Below are positions 1-8,381 of a DNA stretch of 64,000 nucleotides, piece by piece; the stretch's first letter is position 1; each line of letters begins with the position of its first letter. The stretch covers positions 62,001 through 126,000 of the forward strand of contig RDXE01000024.1 of NCBI GenBank assembly GCA_004292755.1. Direction: 5' to 3'. The stretch is from Alphaproteobacteria bacterium. Its GTDB lineage: Bacteria; Pseudomonadota; Alphaproteobacteria; Elsterales; Elsteraceae. The position numbers and the translations under genes are program-made. The notes below the pieces were generated by a model that was not told the DNA's origin, did no database searches, and worked only from the letters and a program-made list of their open reading frames with translations.

Positions 1-158
1 GGAGCGAGGGTGCCAGCGAGGGCCTGCGTGATCGCTGCAACGGGATCGGCGTCGATTGCCACGTCGTGGCACACAATCGGTCCAGTGACACCAGCCAGCA
101 GGTCGGTGCGTTCCGCAACACGGGCGTCGATCAAAAAAACCTGCACAACGTCAGACAT
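1..158 (-). CDS. N-terminus of a DUF4347-like protein (partial, runs off the window)
   Basis: The first 52 codons of a leftward gene are visible. The ATG at 156-158 is preceded by a strong GGAGGG ribosome site six bases upstream. The peptide starts MSDVVQVFLIDARVAERTDL and continues with a VTGPIVCHDVAIDADPVAAI stretch. This resembles the start of DUF4347 domains, where a VFID-SRV strand is followed by a leucine-rich helix, a second strand and a helix ending in LAG. DUF4347 usually opens very large secreted or adhesin-like repeat proteins, so a long gene may continue to the left. The family call rests on about 50 residues only. Confidence 0.55.
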   Translation of the reverse strand, partial: MSDVVQVFLIDARVAERTDLLAGVTGPIVCHDVAIDADPVAAITQALAGTLA

Positions 159-304
159 CACTAACCCTCCGGGACCGGCGCCTCATTATAAGCCAAAACA
201 AGGTTGGGAAACCTGTTCTTGGACGCCGTCATCCGGTCTAGGCGGATTGGGCTAGACCAGCATCGCCTTTGACAGAGGGCGGTTGGAGGCGGCATCAACA
301 GGGG

Positions 305-1498
305 GTGTTGTTCCTGCACGCAGCCGACATCCATCTCGACAGCCCGTTGCGCGGGCTCGCTCGCTATCCCGGTCTGCCAGCCGAGCGGTTGCGACTGGCC
401 ACGCGCGAGGCATTTGCCAATCTGATCGACCTCGCCATTGGCGAGCGGGTCGATCTCGTGGTGCTGGCCGGGGACCTTTATGACGGCGAATGGCCGGATG
501 TTCACACTGGCCTCACCTTCGTTGCCGCCATGACGCGCCTAGCGCAGGCGGGCATAGCCGCGGTGATCGTCCAGGGCAATCACGACGCTGCTGCCAAGAT
601 CACCCGCGCGCTGCCGCTGCCGCCAGGGGTGCACGTGCTGCCCAGCGACCGCCCGGCCACCGTTTTGATTGGGGAGCATTACGCCTGCCACGGCCAAAGC
701 TATGCCGTGGAAGCAACTGTCGAGAATCTGGCCCAGGGCTATCCTGCACCGGTGCCGGGGCGCATTAACATCGGCGTGCTGCACACAGCATTGAGTGGAC
801 GCGCAGACGGCCACATGCCCTACGCGCCGTGCACCACCCAGGACTTGATGCGCCTGGGCTATGAGTATTGGGCCCTGGGCCACGTCCATCGTCGCCAAGT
901 GGTGGAGAGCGATCCGCCCATTGTCTATCCCGGCAATCTGCAGGGCCGCCACGCCCGCGAGACGGGGGCGAAGGGAGCGATGCTGGTGCGCGTCATTGAT
1001 GGCCGTTGCGTGCCAGAGTTCCGCGCCCTTGACGTGATCCGGTGGGAGCGCGTGGAGATCGCGGCCCGCGATTGTCCCAATCCCGATGGTCTGCGCACCC
1101 GGCTGGTGGCGGCCGTCGATGCCCTCGTTGGCGCTGCTGAGGGGCGCTTCCTTGTTGTGCGCGCGGTTGTGCAGGGTGCCGACCCCGCACTCGCTGCCTA
1201 CCTCGGTGGCGAGGGGTTGGATGACCTCCGCGCGGCCGTGCTCGCCATCGGTGGGGTGGCGTTGGAGAAGGTGGAGGTGGTTGAGGCTGCTGCGATTGAG
1301 GCAGAGGCAGGCGATGCATCGGCGCTGGCCGCCTTGCTGCACGGCGCCGATCCAGCCGAGGAGGTGTTCGCCGATGTCCGCCGCTTGCTGGAGGTGCTGC
1401 CCGATGCGCTGAAGGACGATCCCGCCTTTGCACCGGAAGCTTTGTTGCGCACCGCCGAGGCCGTGGCCCTCGCGCATCTCTCGGACACCTCTACATGA
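305..1498 (+). CDS. SbcD/YhaO-type DNA repair exonuclease (metallophosphoesterase)
   Basis: Probable Mn-dependent DNA nuclease, the partner of the ATPase encoded next. Counting from GTG 305, the calcineurin-like phosphoesterase metal motifs appear in order: D-I-H at 8-10, GDLYD at 56-60, GNHD at 91-94, a histidine near 160 and GHVH at 192-195. A PGN motif follows. The C-terminal ~180 residues are a less conserved acidic/alanine-rich capping region. An in-frame TTG at 269 gives a longer reading. I prefer GTG 305 because the protein then starts directly with the first beta strand (LFLHAADIHLDSPL), as the family does. The stop overlaps the next ATG by four bases, indicating coupled translation. 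Length (about 398 residues) is normal for the family. Confidence 0.88.
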   Translation: MLFLHAADIHLDSPLRGLARYPGLPAERLRLATREAFANLIDLAIGERVDLVVLAGDLYDGEWPDVHTGLTFVAAMTRLAQAGIAAVIVQGNHDAAAKITRALPLPPGVHVLPSDRPATVLIGEHYACHGQSYAVEATVENLAQGYPAPVPGRINIGVLHTALSGRADGHMPYAPCTTQDLMRLGYEYWALGHVHRRQVVESDPPIVYPGNLQGRHARETGAKGAMLVRVIDGRCVPEFRALDVIRWERVEIAARDCPNPDGLRTRLVAAVDALVGAAEGRFLVVRAVVQGADPALAAYLGGEGLDDLRAAVLAIGGVALEKVEVVEAAAIEAEAGDASALAALLHGADPAEEVFADVRRLLEVLPDALKDDPAFAPEALLRTAEAVALAHLSDTST

Positions 1499-4400
1499 GG
1501 CTAGAGCGGCTGCTGCTGAGCGCCTATGGCGGCTTCACCGATCGGGTGCTGGACCTCGGCCCTCCGGGGCGTCTGGTGCTGGTGGTCGGCCGCAACGAAG
1601 CGGGCAAGAGCACCACGCTGCAGGCGATTGAGGATTTGCTGTTCGGGTTTCCGAAGAATGATGACGCGCCGATCCCTGCGCTTAAGGATCGCTGGCGCCG
1701 CCAGTTTCTGCATCGGCTGGATGCCGTGCGGGTGGGGGCGGTGGTCGATGGTCGCACCATGTTCCGCCGTCGCACCAATCGCGGTCCGGGCTGGGTGGGG
1801 GAGGATCGCCAGACCCCGATCGAGGATCCCCTGGGCGCCCTGCTGGCTGGGGTTGACCGCGCGCTGTTTGTCCGTCTGTGGAGCCTGGACCATCAACGCC
1901 TGCGTGCCGGGGCGGAGGAGTTGCGCGCCAATCACGGCGCACTGGGGGAGGCATTGTTTGCCGCCACCACGGGTGCCACCCGTCTGCGGCGCGCCCGTCA
2001 ATCCTTGCGCGACCAAGCAGACAAACTGTGGAAGCCACGGGCCCAGAACCCAGTCGTCAACGCACTGTTGAAAGAGTTGGCGGAGCAGAAAAAGGCGCGC
2101 CGGGACGAGGCGCTGTCGATTACGGTCTATGACCGCCTGGTTCGTCAACAAGCTGACGCCAAGGCTGAAGCAGCCCGTCTTATCGCTGCCAGTGACGCTG
2201 TCGCCAGCCAGATCGCCACCCTGGACCGGGTGTATCAGGCGATACCGCTGGTTCAGGATTGGCTCAACACCCAGGCTGAGTTGGAGCGTCTGGGAGATGT
2301 GCCAGCCCTGCCACCCGATGCAGCAGAGCAGCGCGCCCGCGCCCAGCAGCAGCGCGAGGGTGGCCTGATCCGCCTTCAAGAGGCACACCGCACGCTTGGC
2401 GAACTGGAGCGGGCGCTGGCTGCCCTACCACCGCCAGACAGCGTCAGCGGCGATGCCGCCAGCGTCACAACCCTGCTGGCGCGCTGCAATCCTGGTGGCG
2501 ACATCGCCAAGGCCCGCGCCGACTTGCCGAGGCGGCGGGGCGAGTGGCAGGAGACCCAGCGCAGTGCGCAGGACCTAGCCCACCGGCTGGGCGTGGTCGA
2601 GCTCCCGGCAATGCTGCCGGAAGCGGACCTCCTTGATGCCGAGGCGCTGTTGGCCCGCCACGAACGGCTGGAAGCCGGAGCCTCTGAAATCACCACCCGC
2701 CTCAGTCGTTTGGTGGAGGAGGTGGCAGCGGCGCAGCAAGCCCTGGCCCGGCTGCCAGCCAGCCCCCCGACCGACGCGCTGGAGGCCGCGGTTGATGCCG
2801 CCCGCAGTGCGGGTGACCTAGACGCGCGGGCCGAAGCGGCAGCGCGGGAGGCTGATCGCACGGCTGAACTCGCCGCACGGGCGCTGGCTGCGGTGCCCGG
2901 CTGGCAGGATGGGATTGAGGCTCTGGCCCATCTGGCTCTTCCGCTTCCTGCTGTGGTGGAAGCGGCGAAGCTTGCCCTCGCAGCTGCTGACCCAGCTCCT
3001 GCCCGGCGGCGGCTGGAGGATTTGATCGCCGAACGTCGGGACATCGAACGCGCGCTATTGGATGATCAGGAGTTGGCCGATCCGGCGCGGCTGCACCGGG
3101 TGCGCGCGCACCGGGATCGCGCCTTGGCCGCGGCCCTGGCCGATCCCGTTACGGCTGGTGCAGCGGCACTTGATGCTGTCGCCGTCGCCGATGCGGAGGC
3201 TGACCGGGCAATCTCCTTGGCGGAGCATGCCGGGCGACACCGCGCAATCCTAGCCCGGCGCACAGCCGTAGCGGCGCAGGAGACCGCCGCCGCGGCGCAG
3301 CTTGCAGCGATTGAATCGACCGCAGCCGCTGCGGATGCCGCGTGGCACCAGGAGTTGGTGCGAGCAGGTCTGCCACCCTTGTCACCCGCAGCCTTTGGCG
3401 AATGGCAGCAGGTGCGTCGGCGTGCCCTGGAGGCAGCGGACCTTGCCAGAGCCGCGGCAACTGAAGCCGTCACTCTGGCACAGCAGCGCCGCGCGGCGCT
3501 CACCCAGTTGATTGAGGCATTGGAGGTTGAGCCGGGGCCGGGCGCCTCCGTTGCGCGACTGATTGCCGAGGCGCAGCGGCGCATCAAGCTGGCACAGCAG
3601 ACCCGCCAACAACGCGATATCGCCGAAGCGAACCTCGCCTCTCAGCAACGACAACTGGCGCAGGCAGACAGCGACGCTGCTGTAGTCGCAAGCCATCGCC
3701 GGGACTGGCAAGCGGCTTGGAGCACAGTCATGCAGCGCCTGAGCCAGCCCGCGGATCGCACGCCCGACGGTGCGCGCGCCATGCTGACAGCGTGGCGCGA
3801 GGTCGCGACAGTGCGCAAACACCTAGCCGACCAGCAGCACCGCATCACGCAGATGGAGGCCGACGAGGCTGCCTGGGCGGCGGAAGTGGCGGCCCTCGCC
3901 CTCCGCCATGGCGAGGTGGCATCCACACCCGCCGATCATACCATCCGGCGGCTCGCCGCGCGGCTGGAGGCGGCAACTGCTGTCGAGCAGAGCCGAACCG
4001 CCCTGCTTGCCGATCAGCGCCGCCACCACTCCGCGATCACCCGCGCGCAGGAAGACGTGGCGGGCGCGGAAGCAACCCTGTCGGCCCTCCTTCAGGCCGC
4101 TGGAGTCGCCACGCTGGCGGCGTTGCCGGAGGTGGAGCAGCGAGCTGCCCGTCTGGCATCGGTGCGCGAGCGACTGGCGGTGATCGAACAGGGTTTGAGC
4201 GCGATTGATCCCCAGCGCAGCCTCGCCGAGATTGTTCAGGCGACGGAGGGTCAAGACCCCGATACCGTGGCCCAGCGGCTCACCGTGTTGCGCGCGGAGA
4301 AAGACCGGCTGGGGCAGGCATGGCACCAGGCAACCACCCACGCCGCTCAACTGGATGCGGAGCGCGCTCATCTGGATCGGGCGACCGGGGCCAGCCTTGC

Positions 4401-4920
4401 CCGGCAAGACTACGAACTCACCCTTGCTCGATTGGGGGAGGAGGCACAACGGGCGGCCGTTGCACTGATGGCGGCAGGCTTGCTGGAGCGCGCGCTTCGG
4501 CGCCAAGCCGATCAGCACCAAGCCCCGTTGCTGGTGGAGGCCTCACGCCTGTTTCAGGCTCTGACGGTAAAGCGCTGGCACGGCATCGTTGTGGAGGCGG
4601 CGGAGTCTGGCGAACTGGCGCTGGCAGCGGCCCCAGCGGAGGGGGACCCCGTGGCGATGCAGGCGCTGTCGGACGGTACGCGCGATCAGGTGTTCCTTGC
4701 CCTGCGCCTCGCCGCCTTGGCGCAGCGGCCCCAGCCCTTGCCTTTCCTTGCCGATGATATCTTCGTGCAATTCGATGATGAGCGCACGGCGGCTGGGCTT
4801 GCGGTGTTGGGAGAGGTTGCCTTGAGCCGTCAGGTGCTGGTGTTCACCCACCACCCCCATCTGGCCGAGCTGGCCTCCCGCACGCTTGGCCCCACTGGTG
4901 TGACAAGGATCGATCTGTGA
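1495..4920 (+). CDS. SbcC/YhaN-like AAA ATPase with long coiled coil
   Basis: An SMC/Rad50-like ATPase, 1141 residues, likely forming a DNA end-processing complex with the upstream nuclease. The Walker A motif GRNEAGKST lies at 32-40. The middle ~900 residues are Ala/Arg/Glu/Gln-rich and read as long coiled-coil arms. The ABC signature-like LSDGTRDQVFLALRLA begins near 1058, the Walker B LPFLADD lies near 1083-1088, and a THHPH H-loop is near 1118. This arrangement matches YhaN-type proteins (AAA_27) better than E. coli SbcC, and no CxxC zinc hook is evident. The start ATG overlaps the nuclease stop (ATGA), and the stop overlaps the thioesterase GTG (GTGA), so the three genes form one operon. 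Confidence 0.88.
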   Translation: MRLERLLLSAYGGFTDRVLDLGPPGRLVLVVGRNEAGKSTTLQAIEDLLFGFPKNDDAPIPALKDRWRRQFLHRLDAVRVGAVVDGRTMFRRRTNRGPGWVGEDRQTPIEDPLGALLAGVDRALFVRLWSLDHQRLRAGAEELRANHGALGEALFAATTGATRLRRARQSLRDQADKLWKPRAQNPVVNALLKELAEQKKARRDEALSITVYDRLVRQQADAKAEAARLIAASDAVASQIATLDRVYQAIPLVQDWLNTQAELERLGDVPALPPDAAEQRARAQQQREGGLIRLQEAHRTLGELERALAALPPPDSVSGDAASVTTLLARCNPGGDIAKARADLPRRRGEWQETQRSAQDLAHRLGVVELPAMLPEADLLDAEALLARHERLEAGASEITTRLSRLVEEVAAAQQALARLPASPPTDALEAAVDAARSAGDLDARAEAAAREADRTAELAARALAAVPGWQDGIEALAHLALPLPAVVEAAKLALAAADPAPARRRLEDLIAERRDIERALLDDQELADPARLHRVRAHRDRALAAALADPVTAGAAALDAVAVADAEADRAISLAEHAGRHRAILARRTAVAAQETAAAAQLAAIESTAAAADAAWHQELVRAGLPPLSPAAFGEWQQVRRRALEAADLARAAATEAVTLAQQRRAALTQLIEALEVEPGPGASVARLIAEAQRRIKLAQQTRQQRDIAEANLASQQRQLAQADSDAAVVASHRRDWQAAWSTVMQRLSQPADRTPDGARAMLTAWREVATVRKHLADQQHRITQMEADEAAWAAEVAALALRHGEVASTPADHTIRRLAARLEAATAVEQSRTALLADQRRHHSAITRAQEDVAGAEATLSALLQAAGVATLAALPEVEQRAARLASVRERLAVIEQGLSAIDPQRSLAEIVQATEGQDPDTVAQRLTVLRAEKDRLGQAWHQATTHAAQLDAERAHLDRATGASLARQDYELTLARLGEEAQRAAVALMAAGLLERALRRQADQHQAPLLVEASRLFQALTVKRWHGIVVEAAESGELALAAAPAEGDPVAMQALSDGTRDQVFLALRLAALAQRPQPLPFLADDIFVQFDDERTAAGLAVLGEVALSRQVLVFTHHPHLAELASRTLGPTGVTRIDL

Positions 4921-5339
4921 GCCCAAAGCTGGACGTTGATGCGTTCAACACCATCGTGCGCGAGGAACTGCCCTTCGCCCACGCCGTCGGCATCACCGCA
5001 CTCTCGCTCTCCGCCACGGGAGCGGTGGTGCTGCTGCCGTTTGACGATCAGCACCTGCGCCCCGGCGGCACAATCTCCGGCCCGTCGATCTTTTGCTTGG
5101 CGGATGTGTGTATGTACGCAGCCGTGCTGGCGGCACTGGGGCCGGTCAAGCAGGCGGTGACCACCAACCTGACCATCGACTTCCTGCGCCGCCCCGAGCC
5201 CGGTCCGCTCACCGCGGAAGGCACGATCTTGAAGCTGGGCCGCCGCCTCGCCGTGATCCGCGTCGACGTGCTGGACGCATCCCGCATCCTGGTCGCCCAC
5301 GCGACCGGCACCTATTCGATTCCGACGGCGCGCGGGTAG
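4917..5339 (+). CDS. PaaI-family hotdog-fold thioesterase
   Basis: A 140-residue hotdog-fold acyl-CoA thioesterase candidate. The conserved PaaI segment is recognisable: a GG-ISGP stretch followed by the hydrophobic helix (HLRPGGTISGPSIFCLAD) at about 44-62, then the strand VTTNLTIDFLRRP. It starts with GTG four bases inside the preceding ATPase gene (GTGA overlap), so it is translated together with the nuclease/ATPase pair. The substrate cannot be read from sequence. Whether it functions with the DNA repair pair or only hitchhikes in the operon is unknown. It ends head-to-head with the LysR gene, with six bases between the stops. Confidence 0.8.
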   Translation: MSPKLDVDAFNTIVREELPFAHAVGITALSLSATGAVVLLPFDDQHLRPGGTISGPSIFCLADVCMYAAVLAALGPVKQAVTTNLTIDFLRRPEPGPLTAEGTILKLGRRLAVIRVDVLDASRILVAHATGTYSIPTARG

Positions 5340-5345
5340 GGCGGG

Positions 5346-6188
5346 TCAATCCCCCAGCGAGCGGGTCAACATCGGCCTGATGCGCAACACGCGGGTCAGC
5401 ACACCCATGGCAGCTGAGTGGGGGCGCCCTGCAGCCCAGACCAGTTGAATCAGACGGGCGACCCCAGGCAGGGCAGGGCCCGTTGCCTCGAAGGTCGGCA
5501 CCGGTGCTGCCATCCAGCCGAGGCGTAGGCGCAACATCACTTCGGCTTGGGCTTGGGTTGCTGCACGATGGCGGGCGGGTGGCAGGTGTTCATCGGCAAT
5601 CGCCGCGAAGGCGATGCGATCGGTCGCAGCTTCCGGCGTGGTTTCGCCGGTCATGACGGGATGGTCAGGGGCGGCGTGGATATGGCACGGCTCCGTACCG
5701 AGGGGCAGCCAGTGCAACCCCTCCGGCGGGTGGTTGACCCCTGCAGGTGCATCGGTGATCGCCGCGTCTAGGGTTCCGTCGCGCAGGGCCTGGTGCAGTT
5801 GATCCTCGGCTGCCTGATCGAGGCTCAGTTGCAGACCTGGCAGGACACGGCGAATCTCGGCCAAGGCAGGTGCCAGCCGGTCCGCCCCGACACTGGGGCT
5901 GAAGCCCAGTGCCAACGGGGCGACATCCTTGCGCCGGAAGCTTTCGGCCTGCAGGCGAACCGCCTCCGCTGCGCTGTAGGTTTGCTCCAACAATGGCAGC
6001 ATGCGGCGACCCAGTTCGGTTAACACCACGGTGGGATCGCGGTGGAACAGGGTACCGCCCAACTCCTCCTCCAGCGCACGGATGGCTTTGGTGAGCGCGG
6101 GTTGACTGACCCCGCACACCTTCGCTGCGCGGGTGAAATTCAACAGCCGCGCGGCCTCCAGGACATAGCGCACCTGTTGTAGTTGCAT
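5346..6188 (-). CDS. LysR-family transcriptional regulator
   Basis: A 280-residue LysR-type regulator. The N-terminal winged helix-turn-helix is typical: MQLQQVRYVLEAARLLNFTR, then AAKVCGVSQPALTKAIRALE with the recognition helix around residues 26-46, followed by FHRDPTVVLTELG. The rest is a periplasmic-binding-protein-like effector domain, slightly short for the family. It lies five bases downstream of the FAD-dependent dehydrogenase on the same strand and is probably cotranscribed with it. The inducer is unknown; a role in controlling its own operon is an inference from position only. Confidence 0.9.
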   Translation of the reverse strand: MQLQQVRYVLEAARLLNFTRAAKVCGVSQPALTKAIRALEEELGGTLFHRDPTVVLTELGRRMLPLLEQTYSAAEAVRLQAESFRRKDVAPLALGFSPSVGADRLAPALAEIRRVLPGLQLSLDQAAEDQLHQALRDGTLDAAITDAPAGVNHPPEGLHWLPLGTEPCHIHAAPDHPVMTGETTPEAATDRIAFAAIADEHLPPARHRAATQAQAEVMLRLRLGWMAAPVPTFEATGPALPGVARLIQLVWAAGRPHSAAMGVLTRVLRIRPMLTRSLGD

Positions 6189-6193
6189 GCTCG

Positions 6194-7615
6194 CTACTCC
6201 ATCCGGCTGGGCACAACTTTGCCTGGGTTGAGCAGGCCCGCGGGGTCAAGCGCGGCCTTGACCCGTTGCATCAGGCCAATCTCCACAGGGCACTTATAGC
6301 GCACGACATCGCCAACCTTCAGGCGACCAACACCATGCTCGGCTGAAAAACTGCCGCCCAACGCCATCGCGCGATCATAGACAATGCGGTTCACCTCGTC
6401 CCAGCGCGCCAGGAATTGGGCGCCATCGGCTCCCACTGGCTGGCTCACGTTAAAGTGAACATTGCCATCGCCGATATGGCCGAAATTCACCACCCGCGCC
6501 CCAGGGATCGCGGCCATCACGGCTGCTTCTGTCTCGGTGCAATAATCCGCGATGGCACCGATTGGGACCGAGACGTCGTGTTTGATCGAGGTTCCTTCAA
6601 AGCCCTGGGCTTCGGGCAAGAATTCCCGCATGCGCCAGAATTGCTGACCCTGGCTGTGGGACTGCGCGATCAGGGCGTCCAGCACCAGCCCATCCTCCAG
6701 GGCACGTTCCAACCCAGCACTCAACGCCTCAACGAGGCCGGCACCAGTGCGGGGCGAGGTCAACTCGATCAGGACATAGTGCTCATGGCCCGGCAGCGGG
6801 TGGGTGAAGTTTGGGCCGTGGCGGACCACCATTTGCAGCCCGATCGCGTTCATGTATTCAAACGCGCTGACCTGATCGCCGCTGTCCCGGCGCATCAGAC
6901 CCAACAGAGCGACGGTGGCGCTGAGGTCTGGGACCGCCACCAGGGCAGTCGCCACATCGGCGTTGGCTGGAAACAGTTTCAGCACTGCGGCCGTGATCAG
7001 ACCCAATGTGCCCTCAGAGCCCAGGAACAGATGCTTGAGGTCATAGCCCGTGTTGTCCTTGCGCAGCGCCTTCAGGCCATTCCACACCGTGCCGTCGGCC
7101 AGCACGACCTCCAACCCCAGCACCAAGTCACGCGCATTGCCATAGCGGAGCACCTGGGTGCCGCCCGCGTTGGTGGACAGCACGCCACCGATTCGCGCAG
7201 AGCCCTCCGCAGCCAAACTGAGTGGAAATAGCCGCCCGGCCTCACGGGCAAGACGCTGGGCTTCGGCGAGAACAACGCCAGCCTCCAGCGTCATGGTGAA
7301 GCCCGCGGGGTCCACCGCGCGCACCGCCGTCATCCGTTCCATTGAGACCACCACTGTGCCGGGGTCAGGCACGCCGCCGCCGACCAAGCCAGTGTTGCCG
7401 CTCTGTGGCACGATCGCGATGCCAGCTGCGCCACAATGACGCACGATGTAGGCAACCTCCTCAGTCGTGCGCGGTCGCAGCGCAGCAAGGGCCTCGCCGC
7501 GCCACAGCTTGCGCCATTCCACCAGATAGGGGTCGAGCGCCGGGCCGGGACGGATCACCGCCTGCGGCCCCAGGGTCGCTTCCAGATCGGCCAGAACAGC
7601 GGCGGGTGTCGACAT
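6194..7615 (-). CDS. FAD-binding oxidoreductase, GlcD / D-2-hydroxyacid dehydrogenase family
   Basis: A 473-residue flavoprotein of the GlcD / D-2-hydroxyglutarate / D-lactate dehydrogenase group. The FAD-binding (PCMH) domain carries PQSGNTGLVGG at 70-80, a GSARIGGVLSTNAGG stretch and DNTGYDLKHLFLGSEGTLG. The C-terminal substrate cap has the metal-binding-type histidines in NFGHIGDGNVHFNV and the conserved AEHGVG near the end. The start is the ATG at 7615, preceded by AAGGAG with a six-base spacer; an upstream in-frame GTG (7639) lies in front of that ribosome site and is rejected. It would oxidise a D-2-hydroxyacid to a 2-oxoacid. The exact substrate is undetermined. Followed at once by the LysR gene. 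Confidence 0.9.
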   Translation of the reverse strand: MSTPAAVLADLEATLGPQAVIRPGPALDPYLVEWRKLWRGEALAALRPRTTEEVAYIVRHCGAAGIAIVPQSGNTGLVGGGVPDPGTVVVSMERMTAVRAVDPAGFTMTLEAGVVLAEAQRLAREAGRLFPLSLAAEGSARIGGVLSTNAGGTQVLRYGNARDLVLGLEVVLADGTVWNGLKALRKDNTGYDLKHLFLGSEGTLGLITAAVLKLFPANADVATALVAVPDLSATVALLGLMRRDSGDQVSAFEYMNAIGLQMVVRHGPNFTHPLPGHEHYVLIELTSPRTGAGLVEALSAGLERALEDGLVLDALIAQSHSQGQQFWRMREFLPEAQGFEGTSIKHDVSVPIGAIADYCTETEAAVMAAIPGARVVNFGHIGDGNVHFNVSQPVGADGAQFLARWDEVNRIVYDRAMALGGSFSAEHGVGRLKVGDVVRYKCPVEIGLMQRVKAALDPAGLLNPGKVVPSRME

Positions 7616-7917
7616 TCGAGGCTCCTTACGCGGCGACACCGTGCCTTGCCAGCCCCCAGTCGCGCAAGCATCCCCAGCGATGTGACAGTTTTGCAGTGCG
7701 TCAAAACAAAATGCTGCATCGCCGAGGACAAACTATTTTCGCATTGCAGTAATTCTTTGTGATGGAACTCCCTCTTGAGAAATGCACCCACCTAACCCTA
7801 AATAAGGATCAACAGGAAAACCGGACCCGAGCACGGGCCGCACGCAACAATCGTGTGGTTCAACCTGGGGGGTATGGGCCGGATGCGGCAATCGTCATAG
7901 GAATGGAGGGACGTATC
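7616..7917. other. Divergent intergenic region
   Basis: About 300 bases separate the dehydrogenase start and a small rightward gene. The centre (about 7685-7760) is noticeably AT-richer than its surroundings and must hold the leftward promoter. It contains TTTTG-N8-CAAAA at 7689-7706, and TGCARTGCG twice in opposite orientation (7692-7700 plus, 7740-7748 minus), which could be regulator sites. No RNA gene or further coding sequence is visible. Confidence 0.5.
7689..7748. promoter_or_regulatory. Possible LysR operator pair upstream of the dehydrogenase-lysR operon
   Basis: Two inverted copies of TGCARTGCG lie 40-odd bases apart, one of them inside a TTTTG-N8-CAAAA dyad of the T-N11-A type that LysR regulators favour. 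They sit about 75-135 bases upstream of the dehydrogenase ATG, a plausible position for autoregulation by the LysR protein encoded in the same operon. This is pattern-based inference only. Confidence 0.25.
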
Positions 7918-8289
7918 ATGTTCGGACTCCCGCGCGACGCTTCCATTTCCAGCAAGTTGGATCTGGTGTTGGACCATTTGGGTCTCGATCCAGTGGAGAT
8001 CGACCCCAGCTTCCGCCAAGCCGTTGCTGGTGCCTTGGCTGAGCATCGCTGGTCAGCAGGGATTGACGCGCAACCCGTCGATCTCGCCCTGCGCGATGCA
8101 GCCTATGTGCTGGCTTCGGTGCTGGAGCCGTCGAAGGTGGTACGCTTGGTCAAGGCTCCCACCCTGGCCGCCCATGCGGAGCGGGTGGAGGCGTGGTTGC
8201 GCCCAGTTTTGGGTCGGTTTGGCTATGACTGGCCGTGGGCGGCGCTGGAGGCAGCACCCGTCCAACAGCGCGTCGGAGTGATGGCCTGA
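7918..8289 (+). CDS. Hypothetical protein, 123 residues
   Basis: I do not recognise the family. The start is the ATG at 7918, supported by GGAGGG with a seven-base spacer; an in-frame ATG at 7759 exists, but its extension is low-complexity and lacks a ribosome site. The protein has no cysteine, signal peptide or membrane segment. It begins MFGLPRDASISSKLDLVLDH and looks mostly helical, with a Trp-containing C-terminus (YDWPWAALEAAP). It stands alone between a dehydrogenase promoter and a molybdenum hydroxylase gene with about 90 bases after it, so the context gives no function. Confidence 0.6.
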   Translation: MFGLPRDASISSKLDLVLDHLGLDPVEIDPSFRQAVAGALAEHRWSAGIDAQPVDLALRDAAYVLASVLEPSKVVRLVKAPTLAAHAERVEAWLRPVLGRFGYDWPWAALEAAPVQQRVGVMA

Positions 8290-8381
8290 CCGCTATGCTG
8301 CAGCGGGGGTTGGCCGATCTCGGTTAGCCCCCCTACACTCCCGACAGACGCCTAGTCAGGCTGATGTTCGGGGGACGACCG

